NCBI GenBank assembly: GCA_030267965.1
Contig: BRYA01000336.1
Coordinates: 1 to 64,000, forward strand
Direction: 5' to 3'
DNA: 64,000 bases
From: Triparma columacea
Lineage: Eukaryota; Sar; Bolidophyceae; Parmales; Triparmaceae
Part shown: one piece after another, positions 39,773-49,955 of the stretch
Position numbering within the stretch: the stretch's first letter is position 1
Layout of the letters: every line of letters begins with the position of its first letter
Translations under genes and position numbers: made by a program
The notes under the pieces: generated by a model
The model's input: only the letters and a program-made list of their open reading frames with translations
Told to the model about the DNA's origin: nothing
Database searches by the model: none

Positions 39773-40978
39773 ATGGACGACGTTCCAACCCTATCTGAGA
39801 TGTCTCTCGTCCGCGGTCTCGGTAAGGGTCGTATGGGTTACGTGAAGCTCTACCGTACCCTATCCCCTCCCTCCCCCAGTTCCCCCCCCCTGTCTTCCTT
39901 CACTGCCGTAAAGTTCATATCCCGCTCCCAAGCCTCCTCCAACGGTAACGCCAAGCGGGTGTTCTCGGAGCGGAACGCGCTGCTAGAACTCTCGAAGCAC
40001 CCCTACGTGGTGGACCTGAGGGGAACGGGCAAGGACGAGGAGCACCTGTACTTCTACATGAAGCCTTTGCTAGGGGGGGCACTGCACAAACACTTCAGGG
40101 CGGAGGTGAGCCCGTGTCGGGTGGGGGGGGGGGGGGGGGGTNNNNNNNNNNNNNNNNNNNNNNNNNNNNNNNNGGGTAACGTTTAGATTCTCCCCCCCGC
40201 CCGTGACTTTTACTGACTGTATGCCCCCCCCCCTTTCCTCCCCCCGTTCTCTTTCTAGATCCCGGGTCGTTTCGCCAAGAACAAGGCAAAGCACTACACC
40301 GCCCAGCTCGCGTCCGCCCTATCGTACCTCCACTCCCTCTCCTACCTCCACCGTGACGTGAAGGCCTCGAATGTGCTTTTGGACGAGGAGGGCAAGGCTG
40401 TCCTAGCTGACTTTGGGTACGCTAGGAAGGTTATGGTGGGGTCGGGGGGGGATGGGAAAGGGGGGAGGGCTACTACTTTCGTGGGTACTCTACACGCGAT
40501 GGCGCCGGAGGTTCTTAGGTGCGAGGGTGGGGGGGAGGGGGGGGAAGGGGGGTATGGATTCGGGGCTGACTGGTGGGCTCTTGGTGTGCTGGTTTACGAG
40601 ATGATGACAGGGGAGCCACCTTTCGGTTACGGTGTTGGGGGTGAGAGGGGGAGCTGCAAGGAGAGGATAATGGGGGGGGGGGATGGGGCGGTTTTTGAGG
40701 ACGGTATATTTAAGGGCGTCGGAGCTAGCGGGGAGGACTTGATTAGGAAGCTGTTGATGGTTGAGGAGGAGGATAGGTTGACGAAGTTTGAGGTGATGAA
40801 GGGGCACGAGTTCTTCGAGGTTATTAGGTGGGAGGAGGGGGAGGGGGGCTGGGTAGAGGTTGGGAACGAGCCGCCGGAGTTCAACACTGACATTGGGGAC
40901 CTTGAAGTTCTGGAGGACGCCGTGGGGGTGGGGGGGGGGGAAGGGGGGGGGGACAACAATGTGTTCGCTGGGTTCTAG
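39773..40978 (+). CDS. AGC-type serine/threonine protein kinase (kinase domain only)
   Basis: Two exons, 39773-40105 and 40259-40978 (350 aa, stop TAG). Motifs: glycine loop GLGKGRMGYV, Lys47 in AVKF, HRDVKASN with Asp144, DFGYA 162-166, GTLHAMAPEV, and ADWWALGVLVYEMMTGEPPF, which is typical of AGC kinases such as PKA and PKG. There is almost no sequence outside the catalytic domain, so any regulator acts in trans. Two Gly-rich inserts are encoded by GGG-rich DNA (near 40440-40465 and 40525-40550). The intron contains an 18-G run followed by a 32-N gap, so the intron length is uncertain but the exons are complete. Confidence 0.85.
40142..40173. other. Assembly gap (32 N)
   Basis: 32 undetermined bases immediately after an 18-G homopolymer (40123-40140) inside the kinase intron. 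The gap is most likely a sequencing failure at the G-run. Confidence 0.95.
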
Positions 40979-41071
40979 CTTGCTACGACGCGCAGGCGTA
41001 AGTTGTAATTGTTTTTGTTGTGAAAAGAAAAACAAGGCTATAAAATGTGTTGGTCCCCCTTCCTTTCTTCA

Positions 41072-42794
41072 TCATTCAATCAAATCGAGAAATTCCTGTA
41101 TCCCTCTCCCCACCTGTTCCTGTTCCAGCAGGAACCCATCATGTCCCGCTTCGCTCTTAATCTCTATGAATTTCCTCCCCCCCCCCCCTCCCAGTAAATC
41201 ATAAATCTCCCTCTGTTGTTCAATCGGGTACAGTACATCGCTATCAATGCCCATGACGCATACCGGGATCTTAACTTGGCCTAAGGCTGAGGCGCAACCG
41301 CCACGACCACGACCGACGTCGTGACTGTCCATCTGCTCTGTTAACTTGATGTAGGTTATGGGGTCAAACCTCTCCAGGAACTTCTCACCCTGGTACTCCA
41401 GGTAGCTCTGCAGGAGGGCGGGGGAGGGGGGGGGGGGGGGGGGGGGTTGTAATTAGTCGGTGTATTAAAATCCCTCCCCCGTGCCCTTGCCCTTGTTGTT
41501 GAAATCCCCTCCTTTCCCCCAAAATCTCTATCTTCCCTATCTTTCCTCCCCTCCCCTCCCCCTCCCCTTAACTCTTCGCTACATCCTCTTGCTCCTCGTT
41601 ACTCCCCTTAACTCTTGCGCTCCAGCCCCTTTCCTTCCCTATCTTTCCTCCCTCTCACCTTGACTTCCCAGTGTGCGTATTTCCCATATTCCACTCCGTT
41701 CTTAGTTTCCCTCCCGAACTTGTTATCATAAGCGTCCTTAGTCCTATAGCTGATCATGCCGATTTGTCTCGCGAGTTCTAGACCAGCACGTGGGGGGTCT
41801 GTGGGTGTGAAATTACCGTTCAACCATTTTGGGTCCTTGTATATGCACTGACGCTGGACCTCGGATATACCTATCTGCCAAGCAGTGTGACGTGTACCAC
41901 AGGCTATCGGGATACAGCTCCTAACATAGGGTTTGGGAGAGGAAGAAGGAGGGTTGGGGGGAGAATGGGGGGAGGATGTTTGCACTGCGAATTCAAGCGT
42001 CTGCATCCCACCGAAGGAACCACCGATTACGGATTTTATAGACGAAGCTCCTATGCCTTCCTTTAGGAGGGCGAGCTGGAGACGGACACCGTCCTGGACT
42101 GATACGTCGGGGAAGGTTATACCGTAGGGGAGGCTGGTTGAGGGATCGATTGATGTGGGAGAGGTGGAACCGTAACAGGAACCGAGGATGTTGCAGCAGA
42201 CGACAAGATACTGGGGTGATGGGATTGATGGGGGTGAGGGGGGTAAGCGGGGTGGTGAGGACTTTTCCTCAGGTGTTGCTGTATCTACTTCTGCCTTTCA
42301 TCTAATTGTCTGTGCCTTTCATCTCCTTCAGCCTTCCGCCTTCTAAATCTCCCTTCCGCCTTGTAGCTCCTACACCTCTTCCACCCGCCTTTTCCCTTCT
42401 AAAGCTCCCTTGTTCTCACCTTATTAGTATCAAATGCTTTCCCTTCTCCTAAAAGTCCTCCCCACCATCCATCCAAGCTAGCATTCCCCGTCAACGCGTG
42501 GCACACTACAATAACGTTGTCCTTAGCCTCGTTTAAAGCCCCGTATGTGCGGTAGTTGAGAGTGGCTGTGGGGAGAGTTTCTCCTGACTCTAGCTTGAAA
42601 TTTTTTATGGTGACTAAGGGGGTGTTTAAAGTGTGTTTAAAGGGTGTTAGAGGGTTAAAATGGGATATTCGGTAACAGAATGAATACAGCTCTCTAACCA
42701 TACCAACAGTCATCAGAAACAGGTTATAATGGGTAACAAATTGTACCCCTAACACGCCTTCCCCTGTCGTCACCCTCAGTCTCCTCCACCTCAT
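41072..42794 (-). CDS. metX: Homoserine O-acetyltransferase-like alpha/beta hydrolase (MetX)
   Basis: Three phase-0 exons: 42420-42794, 41659-42210 and 41407 down to 41072 (420 aa). Exon 1 carries LNYRTYGALNEAKDNVIVVCHALTG. Exon 2 carries CCNILGSCYGST and the nucleophile elbow GGSFGGMQ with Ser190. Exon 3 carries MDSHDVGRGRGG and, near the end, GIDSDVLYP and GHDGFLLE, supplying the catalytic Asp and His. These are hallmarks of MetX, which acetylates L-homoserine with acetyl-CoA in methionine synthesis. A serine-acetylating relative cannot be excluded. The N-terminus before MVREL may be a leader or non-coding. Introns are pyrimidine-rich, one with a 21-G run on the plus strand. Confidence 0.87.
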
Positions 42795-43315
42795 TTTTGT
42801 CTCTTCTCACATTTATCACCCTCACTAGTCATCTTTCCATACTCATCCTCCATCTTTGCGCTGAAGTATCGAACACGTGTTACATGCCTAAGGCCTAAGG
42901 AGGAGAGCCTTGCCAGCATGAGAAGGGACAAAGAAATGGCACTTGGGCTAAAGTGCAACAGCCCTTCAATTAATTCCTTTTTCTTTTTGGCTTTCTTTCT
43001 TTTCTTTCTTTCCTTGGAGACCCTAACAAAGGGGTGGGGAGACGTGATGGTTGGATATCCCGCATTGGCTTGTTAAATACATGGAGCTTACTCGGTTAAA
43101 AAAATCAAAGACTTAAGGCCTATAAGAGTTAAAAGTATAATCATCCCCGTTTGTTTCATTCATGTCTGACTATACTTGTAAAAAGGTAAACGTTCATGCA
43201 CTACCTCGAGTTCCTTGTCCGCGATTCTTTTCCGTGCTTCTCTACGCTCCATGTGGGGGCGCATTGGGTTCTGCCATGGTGGAAGCAGTCGAGGTAGATC
43301 CCGCACATCAAAGAG
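42795..43315. other. Intergenic between MetX and the first LRR gene
   Basis: 521 bp. It contains a pyrimidine-rich stretch near 42975-43020. The last ~200 bp share short blocks with 44697-44760, the equivalent position after the second LRR gene, and so belong to the tandem duplication. No gene is seen. Confidence 0.5.
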
Positions 43316-44305
43316 TTACAGAAATTCAAGTATAACTCTCCACATAACCTTCGGGAGTTTCTTGAATGCCGCAGTTCCCTGAAGCGCTACCACTTCATCT
43401 CCGTCAAGGCGCTTCCGCTTGAGCCTATCCGATCTCCTTGGCTGGTCTGTAAAGAGTTTCTTGAGGCAGGATAGAACGATGACTCGCTCACGTATACGGT
43501 GCCACCTTGAATGGAGGAGGTCCTCGACAGTGGGCATGTTTTGATCGGCAGCAATGGCGATTAGGGCGGTGCAGTCTGAGAAGCACTCTTCATCGATGGA
43601 GACGGCGGGAGATAGACTGAGCCTCGTAAGGGCTACGCATCCTTCGAAGGCGCCATAGCCAATCGTAGTCACTGAGTCAGGGATTGTGATGGACGTGAGG
43701 GAGGAGCATCCGCAAAATGCGCAACCGTCAATCGTTGTCACTGTGTCCGGGATGGTGATGGCTGCGAGTGAGGAGCATCCGTAGAAGGCGGCGTTGTCAA
43801 TCGTTGTCACTCCGTCCGGGATGGTGATGGCCGTGAGGGAGGAGCAGTCGTGGAAGGTGCAATTGTCAATCGTCGTCAATCCTTTCGGGAATTTTATGCC
43901 TGCGAGTGAAGAGCAATCCCTGAAGGCGAATTCGCCAATCATTGTCACTCCGTCCGGGATTGTGATGGCTGCGAGGGAGGAGCAACCCTGGAAGACGCAA
44001 CTGCCAATCATCGTCACAGAGTCCGGGACTGTGATGGCTGCTAGGGAGGAGCATCCGTGGAAGGCGTCATCGCCAATCCACATCACTCCGTCAGGGATGG
44101 TGATGGCTGCTAAGGAGGAGCAGCCTTCGAAGGCTTGAAGTCCAATCGTCGTCACTGTGTCCGGGATTGTGATGGATGCGAGGGAGGAGCATTCCCTGAA
44201 GGCGTAATTGCAAATCGTCGTCACTCCCTTTGCAAAAATCACCTCTGTCAGTTCACTGTCTCTAAAGAAGCTCTCTACGCCAGAGTACACTGCTGAGCTG
44301 GGCAT
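43316..44305 (-). CDS. BspA-type leucine-rich repeat protein, copy 1
   Basis: Intronless, 329 aa, start MPSSAVYSGVE. About nine 23-residue LRR_5 units of the form CSSLAAITIPDGVTTIG-xx-AFxG. The C-terminus has a Lys/Arg-rich segment (RRSDRLKRKR) and ends LPKVMWRVILEFL, a hydrophobic helix also present in copy 2. BspA-type repeats mediate protein binding. No signal peptide or membrane segment is seen, so it is probably intracellular. Its nearest relative is the adjacent gene at 44732. Confidence 0.85.
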   Translation of the reverse strand: MPSSAVYSGVESFFRDSELTEVIFAKGVTTICNYAFRECSSLASITIPDTVTTIGLQAFEGCSSLAAITIPDGVMWIGDDAFHGCSSLAAITVPDSVTMIGSCVFQGCSSLAAITIPDGVTMIGEFAFRDCSSLAGIKFPKGLTTIDNCTFHDCSSLTAITIPDGVTTIDNAAFYGCSSLAAITIPDTVTTIDGCAFCGCSSLTSITIPDSVTTIGYGAFEGCVALTRLSLSPAVSIDEECFSDCTALIAIAADQNMPTVEDLLHSRWHRIRERVIVLSCLKKLFTDQPRRSDRLKRKRLDGDEVVALQGTAAFKKLPKVMWRVILEFL

Positions 44306-44731
44306 TGTGGGAAGGATGAAAGTAATAGTCCTGACAGCGCTCGAGCTAGAGTATGCTGGGGTATGGCGAGAATGATTAGATGGAGAGGAGGAGATTGAAA
44401 AGTTATTTGGATTTGGACCGACGTAGTTTTTTGGGGACTAAATTTGAGCTAAATACTACAATGTGTTATGATGTAGGTATTATTATCGTTGTTGGTATTG
44501 CGAAGAGTTAGGTCGGTTGTAAAAAGTATCTAAAGCCTTTTATAGAAGCTATAATACAGCTTTCTTGCCAATAATGCCCATGGCACCCCAACTGGTTTTG
44601 GACTGGTTGAGGGTTGAGGTTTTAAGAGCCTCCAAAAAAGAAAATGTTGTTCGTTAATATTTCGGGACCCTTTTGCATGCCGTTCAACAGTGACTTAAGA
44701 GTTTAAAAGTATAATCATCGTGACTTTAGAG
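44306..44731. other. Intergenic between duplicated LRR genes
   Basis: 426 bp carrying the promoter of copy 1 (minus strand). It shares blocks with 45665-45935, such as CTATAATACAGCTTTCTTGC and GCCTCCAAAAAAG, showing that the upstream region was duplicated along with the gene. Confidence 0.6.
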
Positions 44732-45664
44732 CTACAGAAATTCCAGAATAACTCTCCACATAACCTTCGGGAGCCTCCCGCGTGCCAGAGCTCCCTGAAG
44801 CGCGACCACTCCATCTCCGTCGACGTGCGAGTTCTGCTCCGGCTTATCCGATTTAGGCTGGTTCTCCGTGTCGTCATTCCAGGGTGCCTTCAGGCAGGAC
44901 AGAACGGCGACGCGTTCACGTATGCGGTGCCACCTAGAATGGAGGAGGTCCAAGACAGTCGACATATTTTGATCGGCAGCGGCAGAGATTAGGGCAGTGC
45001 AGTTTAAGAAGCAATTTTCACCGACGGAGACGGCGGGAGATAAACTGAATCTCGTCAGGGCGGAGCATCCGTTGAAGGCGCTTTTGCCAATTGTTGTCAC
45101 TCCTTCCGGGATCGTGATGGCTGCGAGGGAGGAGCATCCGTAGAAGGCGCCATCGCCAATCGACGTCACTCCGTCCGGGATTGTGATGGCTGCGAGGGAG
45201 GAGCAATTCGCGAAGGCGCCATCTTCTATCGTCGTCACTCCTTCCGGGATTGTGATGGCTGCGAGGGAGGAGCATCCCAAGAAGGTGCAATTGCCAATCG
45301 TCGTCACTGTGTCCGGGATTCCGATAGCTGCGAGGGAAGAGCATCCGTAGAAGGCGCAAGTGCTAATCGTCGTCACTGAGTCCGGGATTGTGATGGCTGC
45401 GAGGGAGGAGCAACCCGCGAAGGCGCCATAGAAAATCTTCCTCACAGAGTCCGGGATTGTGATGGCCGTGAGGGAGGAGCATCCGCTGAAGGCGCGATCG
45501 CCAATCGCCGTCACAGAGTCCGGGATTGTGACAGCTGCGAGGGAGGAGCATCTGCTGAAGGCTTGATTGCCAATCGTCGTCACTCCCTCTGCAAATGTCA
45601 CCGCAGTGAGTTCATGATCATTCAAGAAGATCTCTACGCCAGAGTACACTGCTGAGCTGGGCAT
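44732..45664 (-). CDS. BspA-type leucine-rich repeat protein, copy 2
   Basis: Intronless, 310 aa, with the same start (MPSSAVYSGVE), LRR_5 units and C-terminal LPKVMWRVILEFL as copy 1. It is shorter mainly by one repeat unit, and its linker before the C-terminal helix differs (ENQPKSDKPEQ versus the basic RRSDRLKRKR of copy 1). The two genes form a head-to-tail tandem pair with conserved flanks, so this is a fairly recent duplication followed by repeat-number change. Confidence 0.85.
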   Translation of the reverse strand: MPSSAVYSGVEIFLNDHELTAVTFAEGVTTIGNQAFSRCSSLAAVTIPDSVTAIGDRAFSGCSSLTAITIPDSVRKIFYGAFAGCSSLAAITIPDSVTTISTCAFYGCSSLAAIGIPDTVTTIGNCTFLGCSSLAAITIPEGVTTIEDGAFANCSSLAAITIPDGVTSIGDGAFYGCSSLAAITIPEGVTTIGKSAFNGCSALTRFSLSPAVSVGENCFLNCTALISAAADQNMSTVLDLLHSRWHRIRERVAVLSCLKAPWNDDTENQPKSDKPEQNSHVDGDGVVALQGALARGRLPKVMWRVILEFL

Positions 45665-46078
45665 CTCGGGGAGGATCGAGATGGAGAGGAGGAGATTGAA
45701 AGTTAGGGAATTTGGACGATGTAGTTTTGTTGGGGACCAAATTTAAGCTAAAACTACAATGTGTCGGATATGGTGTAGGTAGTAGTATCGTTGTTTATAT
45801 TGTGAAGAGTTATGTCGGTTGTGAAACGTAGCTAAAGCTTATTATAACGCCTATAATACAGCTTTCTTGCCAATGATGCCCAAATCTTCCCCAAAACCCC
45901 AAAATAAATGGTTTGAGGGTTTTTGGAGCCTCCAAAAAAGGGAAGGGGGTGAAGATGAAGACTTGGGGTTTAACATTACGCCCTGAAAAGGTCGTCCCGG
46001 TGAAAAAGAAAAGTGAAGTCGTGTTCGTGTTCTAAAAAAAACACTTGAAAAATCCAAACAACAACGAAATGGTTTCTT
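45665..46078. other. Intergenic upstream of LRR copy 2
   Basis: 414 bp holding the promoter of LRR copy 2 and the 3' end of the VOC gene. The first ~270 bp are homologous to 44306-44640. Confidence 0.55.
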
Positions 46079-46519
46079 TCACCCCGTGACATCTCTAATA
46101 TCCCCTATTTTCTCCCACATTCCAACCCTCCCACCGCTCGGGTCCTTCACTACCGCAACCTTCCCGTGTGCCGGGTGCTTAATAGGACCGTCCAACTCAC
46201 CACCGTTAGATAAGGCTTGAAGGAGAGTGGACTGGACACACTCTACGTCAAACTGGAGCATCGGACGGTCCGAGGGGGGGGGGAAGGCGGGGGGGTCGAG
46301 GCCTCCGGTCCCGCCGGGTGAAGCGAAGGAGGGGTCGGTTTGTTCTCCCTCTTCCTCGCATGTAACAACGATGGTAACGCCCTCGCTTGCGGTTAAGCTG
46401 GCCGTGGTTTCGGTGGCGAGGGTTAGGGGGAGGGAGAACGTCTTGTGGTAGAAGGTTGTGGTGGGGGCGTAGAGGGGGGGAGGGACTCGGAGGATTATTC
46501 GGGTTAGGATACCCGACAT
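46079..46519 (-). CDS. VOC (glyoxalase/dioxygenase superfamily) small protein
   Basis: Intronless, 146 aa. The second half reads LQFDVECVQSTLLQALSNGG, GPIKHPAHGKVAVVKDPSGG, RVGMWEK, which is the beta-alpha-beta-beta-beta pattern and DPxGxxxGxWE ending of VOC enzymes (glyoxalase I, dioxygenases). The first half shows a matching module with a Gly/Pro-rich loop (about residues 60-80) inserted. The expected metal ligands are not all obvious. A glyoxalase-like role is possible but the substrate cannot be read from sequence. Confidence 0.65.
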   Translation of the reverse strand: MSGILTRIILRVPPPLYAPTTTFYHKTFSLPLTLATETTASLTASEGVTIVVTCEEEGEQTDPSFASPGGTGGLDPPAFPPPSDRPMLQFDVECVQSTLLQALSNGGELDGPIKHPAHGKVAVVKDPSGGRVGMWEKIGDIRDVTG

Positions 46520-46958
46520 TTTTTATGGCTTTTCTTCTAAATGGGAGGGAAATAGGGAAGGGGAGAGGAAGGGGGAGGAGATAGGGGAGGGGGGGGGGGA
46601 TTGGGGGGGGGGGGAAGGTAATTGAGGCTAAATGGATGCGTGGGGGCAAATGGATGTGCGAGTCTCGGGAAGAGGTTGGAGGGAAGTTTTTAGTTTTGGG
46701 GTATTTTCGGTATTTTCGTCCTTTGTGGTTGGTTAGAGTATATAGTTATTTTACGTTGTGTCTTATTAGTAGTAAATTGTCCTTTTTTGAGCTCCTTTTT
46801 GGGCTCTATTTTTTTGGAAGACTTTGGAGTCCGGAGTCCCCTCATCTCAATATATTCTAATCTCCTTTTTGTATTTGCACACATTTTAGTGATAATCTCG
46901 TCTCTTTAATCCTACAATCCTATAGTTGTCACACTAGTATACTTAATATATTGTAAAT
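46520..46958. promoter_or_regulatory. Divergent promoter region (VOC / PSMA3)
   Basis: 439 bp between opposite start codons: a G-rich low-complexity stretch at 46560-46615, then A+T-rich sequence up to the PSMA3 start. No further feature is seen. Confidence 0.45.
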
Positions 46959-47943
46959 ATGGCTAGTTCAGGATCTGGTGAGTTGCCTCCGCTTTCAAAG
47001 TGCGGATAGTGTAGTGTCTGTGGGGGTGTGTGGGGGTATATATGGGTATATGTTAGTCTGTATGGCTGTATATATACACACATACTCACCCACGCCCCCA
47101 TTCACACACGCACATACACCCAACCACACACAAACTACACGCACACACTCACAAACTCTCTACCCATCTCTCCTCCATCTCTCACTCCATCCAACAGGTT
47201 ATGATCTCTCCCCAACAACCTTCTCTCCAGACGGGCGTATCTTCCAGGTAGAGTACGCCTCCAAGGCCGTCGCCTCCTCCGGTACCTCCGTTGGCCTCAA
47301 GGTAAAAGACGGTGTTGTCCTCGTGACTGAGAAGATCCTAACCTCCAAGATGCTCGTCCCCGGTTCCTCCCGTCGCGTCCACGGGCTAGACAGGCACGCC
47401 GGCTGCTCCATCACTGGCCTGATCTCCGACGGCCGGCAGCTGGTAAACCGCGGCCGCGAGGAGGCCTCCAACTACGTGGACACCTACGGAATCCGCTCCC
47501 CCCCCGTCGTCCTCTGCGAACGGCTCTCGTCCTTCGCCCACTACTTCACCCTCCACGGTGCCCTGAGGCCGTTCGGGGCCACGGCCATGGTCGCGGCTTA
47601 CGACGAGGACGAGAAAGACTACAGCCTCCACATGATTGAGCCTAGCGGCCAGGCCTACAAGTACTACGGATGCGCGGCGGGGAAGGGGAGGCAGGGGGCC
47701 AAGACCGAGATCGAGAAGCTCGACCTCCAGGCCCTGAGCTGCGAGGAGGGTCTGGCGGCCGCGGTCAAGGTCGTGCTCCAGATGAGGGACGACAACAAGG
47801 ACAAGCCCATGGAGCTTGAGGCGGGATGGTGCAGGGACGGGAAGTACAGCAAGGTACCGGATGGGGTGCTTAAGGATGCGGAGAAGAAGGGGAGGGAGGA
47901 ACTCGAGGAGGAAGAGGACATGGATGAGGACGAGGACGAGTAA
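46959..47943 (+). CDS. PSMA3: 20S proteasome subunit alpha7 (PSMA3)
   Basis: Two exons, 46959-46977 and 47198-47943 (254 aa; human PSMA3 is 255). It begins MASSGSGYDLSPTTFSPDGR followed by IFQVEYA, the conserved proteasome alpha N-terminus that forms the gate. LTSKMLVPGSSRRVHGLDRH and GLISDGRQLVNRGREEA follow as in the alpha7 subunit. The C-terminus is an acidic Glu/Asp tail, also typical of alpha7. It sits in the outer ring of the 20S core and does not carry protease activity. The 220-bp intron contains TG/TA-rich simple sequence. Confidence 0.95.
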
Positions 47944-48176
47944 AGAGACGAGTAAAAGGGAATTGAGGCGGGGGGGGGGGAAGTGGGTGGGTGGATGATA
48001 AGCAGCCAGCTAGGCTGGAAGTAAAGTTTATGGAAAAAACAACCAAAAGGTTCTTTATTCGTGGTATCGTTCGTGTTATGAATTATTGATCAAATTGATG
48101 ACTTTTTGTGTCAAACTCAAATTGTCCCAAAAGCCATTTGTCTCTTTATCTTTTTATACTCTATTTATAAACAGTA

Positions 48177-48848
48177 ATGGGTTTAAGAATGACAAAAGCA
48201 TCAAATACAACTCCTCATCATTCGTCTACATCTGTGAACGCATGCCAATTACAGAACTTGACCTCTTCACAATCACCCATCGAAGCAAACACCTCCAATA
48301 CAATCACCACCACCACCATGACAACCACTTCCTCACCCTCAACCCCTTCAGATTCTAAAGAGCCCGACTTTAAAGAGTCTGCCGCCGTTGTGCATGTAGG
48401 CGCCGTTGTAGGAGGTAATAATTTCATGCAAACAGATGATTTCAGGCGACTGTTCGTTGAGTTCCTAGGTTACGGTTGGGTTGATACTTTGGTCACGATG
48501 CGGCAGCTTGATAAAAAATGGCTCAAGGTCGTCAACAAGAGGCTGAAGGAGTTACGAATTAGTTTCGATGTTTATGGCGAATGTCAGGGAAACTGTGGGA
48601 TTGAAATTAGCAATCGAGAGGCGAAATCCCCCTGCGACTTTCCCGGATGTGAACACTACGTAGGTTATTGTTTCATTTGCGTCGCCGACTGTGGAGGGAT
48701 GGACGACCTTCATCAATGCACGAAGACGACGTGCGACAATTTCGAAAATTATTACTGCGAGGAGCATATTGGGTTTGGGATGGTGGATGATGATGGTTGC
48801 AGTGATGGATGCTTCGACTATGATGATGAGGACGGCTATGACTATTAA
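48177..48848 (+). CDS. Cys-rich acidic protein of unknown function
   Basis: Intronless, 223 aa. Ser/Thr-rich N-terminus, then a helical segment FRRLFVEFLGYGWVDTLVTM followed by LKVVNKRLKEL. Then a Cys/His cluster with CQGNCG, CDFPGCEH, CFICVADC, CTKTTCDN and CEEH that probably binds zinc, and an Asp/Tyr-rich tail. No family recognised. The helical segment loosely recalls F-box-like adaptors. The 3' flank (to 49244) is A+T-rich and holds no other gene I can support. Confidence 0.68.
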   Translation: MGLRMTKASNTTPHHSSTSVNACQLQNLTSSQSPIEANTSNTITTTTMTTTSSPSTPSDSKEPDFKESAAVVHVGAVVGGNNFMQTDDFRRLFVEFLGYGWVDTLVTMRQLDKKWLKVVNKRLKELRISFDVYGECQGNCGIEISNREAKSPCDFPGCEHYVGYCFICVADCGGMDDLHQCTKTTCDNFENYYCEEHIGFGMVDDDGCSDGCFDYDDEDGYDY

Positions 48849-49244
48849 ATAACAAGTTGATGAATGGACGGTTGATGATGAAAATTAAATTCGTTTATGC
48901 TCAAAACTTGAGTATTGTATTACCGCCGAAGTCGTTCATCATGGCGTCCAAATCCGCATCGTGTTAACAATCGTCGCTAACGTAATCCTCCTCGTCGTCT
49001 CCTCCTGATCTAACATGTGTGATGGTCACTCCCGCGCAACAATCCTCGATGATCCTCATCCTTTCTCAAACACCTCCCTCCTGACCCAAAACCCAAAACA
49101 AGGCCAAAATAGAGGATTCCCAACACAATCTCCACTTGTGTCCATCCTCGCAATCTTCACTAAATATCAATCCTACACTTTCCCTCTTTACCTCGTATCT
49201 TTAAACTCCCCTCCCTCTACCCACCTGATCCCCTAAATAGGCCA
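48849..49244. other. Intergenic between Cys-rich gene and bL20m
   Basis: 396 bp. On the minus strand, about 48900-49010 contains short acidic open frames reminiscent of a gene tail, but without start or splice support. I do not call a gene. Confidence 0.4.
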
Positions 49245-49835
49245 ATGTTCTCATCCTTTGGCACTGTCCGCTCGTTCTCTTCCCGTCTCTCCTTCCTCAC
49301 ACAGCGTACTTACACTACTTTGAACCCACTTTCTCGTTCTATACCTTCAAATACATCCGTCAATAGGGTACTAGCTTCCCCTTCCTCCCTTCCCTCCTCC
49401 TCCTCCTCTGCCCTTTCCGCCCGGTCAACTTTGGGGTCAAGTTATGGTCCTTCATCCTACCTCTCCCCCCTCGGTTCCCTCCGTACCTTCGCCTCCAAGA
49501 AGCACAAGCGCGTCATAAAGCTCGCCCGTGGCTACAAGGGTCGCGCCAACCGCGTGTTCTCCGTGGCCATCCAGCGGGTGGAGAAGGCCCTCCAGCACGC
49601 TTACGTGGGGAGGAAGTTGAAGAAGAGGGACGCGAGGAGGAACTGGATCGTGGGGATGAACGCGGGGCTGAGGGCGCACGGGACGAGGTACGGGGAGTTC
49701 ATAGGGATGCAGAAGGGGAGCGGGTGCAGGGTTAATAGGAAGGTCCTAGCGGGACTGGCGGAGTGGGAGCCGTTCAGCTTCAAGGCGGTCCTGGATGTTG
49801 TTAAGATGAAGGCGAAGGAGAAGGGGGGGAAGTGA
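49245..49835 (+). CDS. MRPL20: Mitochondrial (or plastid) ribosomal protein bL20
   Basis: Intronless, 196 aa. The first ~85 residues are Ser/Arg/Leu/Thr-rich with no acidic residues, as in an organelle transit peptide. The mature part reads KKHKRVIKLARGYKGRANR, RVEKALQHAYVGRKLKKR and RRNWIVGMNAGLRAHGTRYG, the conserved bL20 core. bL20 binds 23S rRNA and is needed early in large-subunit assembly. Plastid bL20 is usually plastid-encoded in stramenopile algae, so the mitochondrial ribosome is more likely. Confidence 0.92.
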   Translation: MFSSFGTVRSFSSRLSFLTQRTYTTLNPLSRSIPSNTSVNRVLASPSSLPSSSSSALSARSTLGSSYGPSSYLSPLGSLRTFASKKHKRVIKLARGYKGRANRVFSVAIQRVEKALQHAYVGRKLKKRDARRNWIVGMNAGLRAHGTRYGEFIGMQKGSGCRVNRKVLAGLAEWEPFSFKAVLDVVKMKAKEKGGK

Positions 49836-49955
49836 AGGGAAGGAAAGTTTGGGGGGGGGGGGGGAGGGCAGATGGAAAGGTAGATAAAAGGTGGAAAAGT
49901 CATCACAAACATTTGCCATTTTTCACGCCCCTGCGGCCTTCTACTTCTCCCCACC

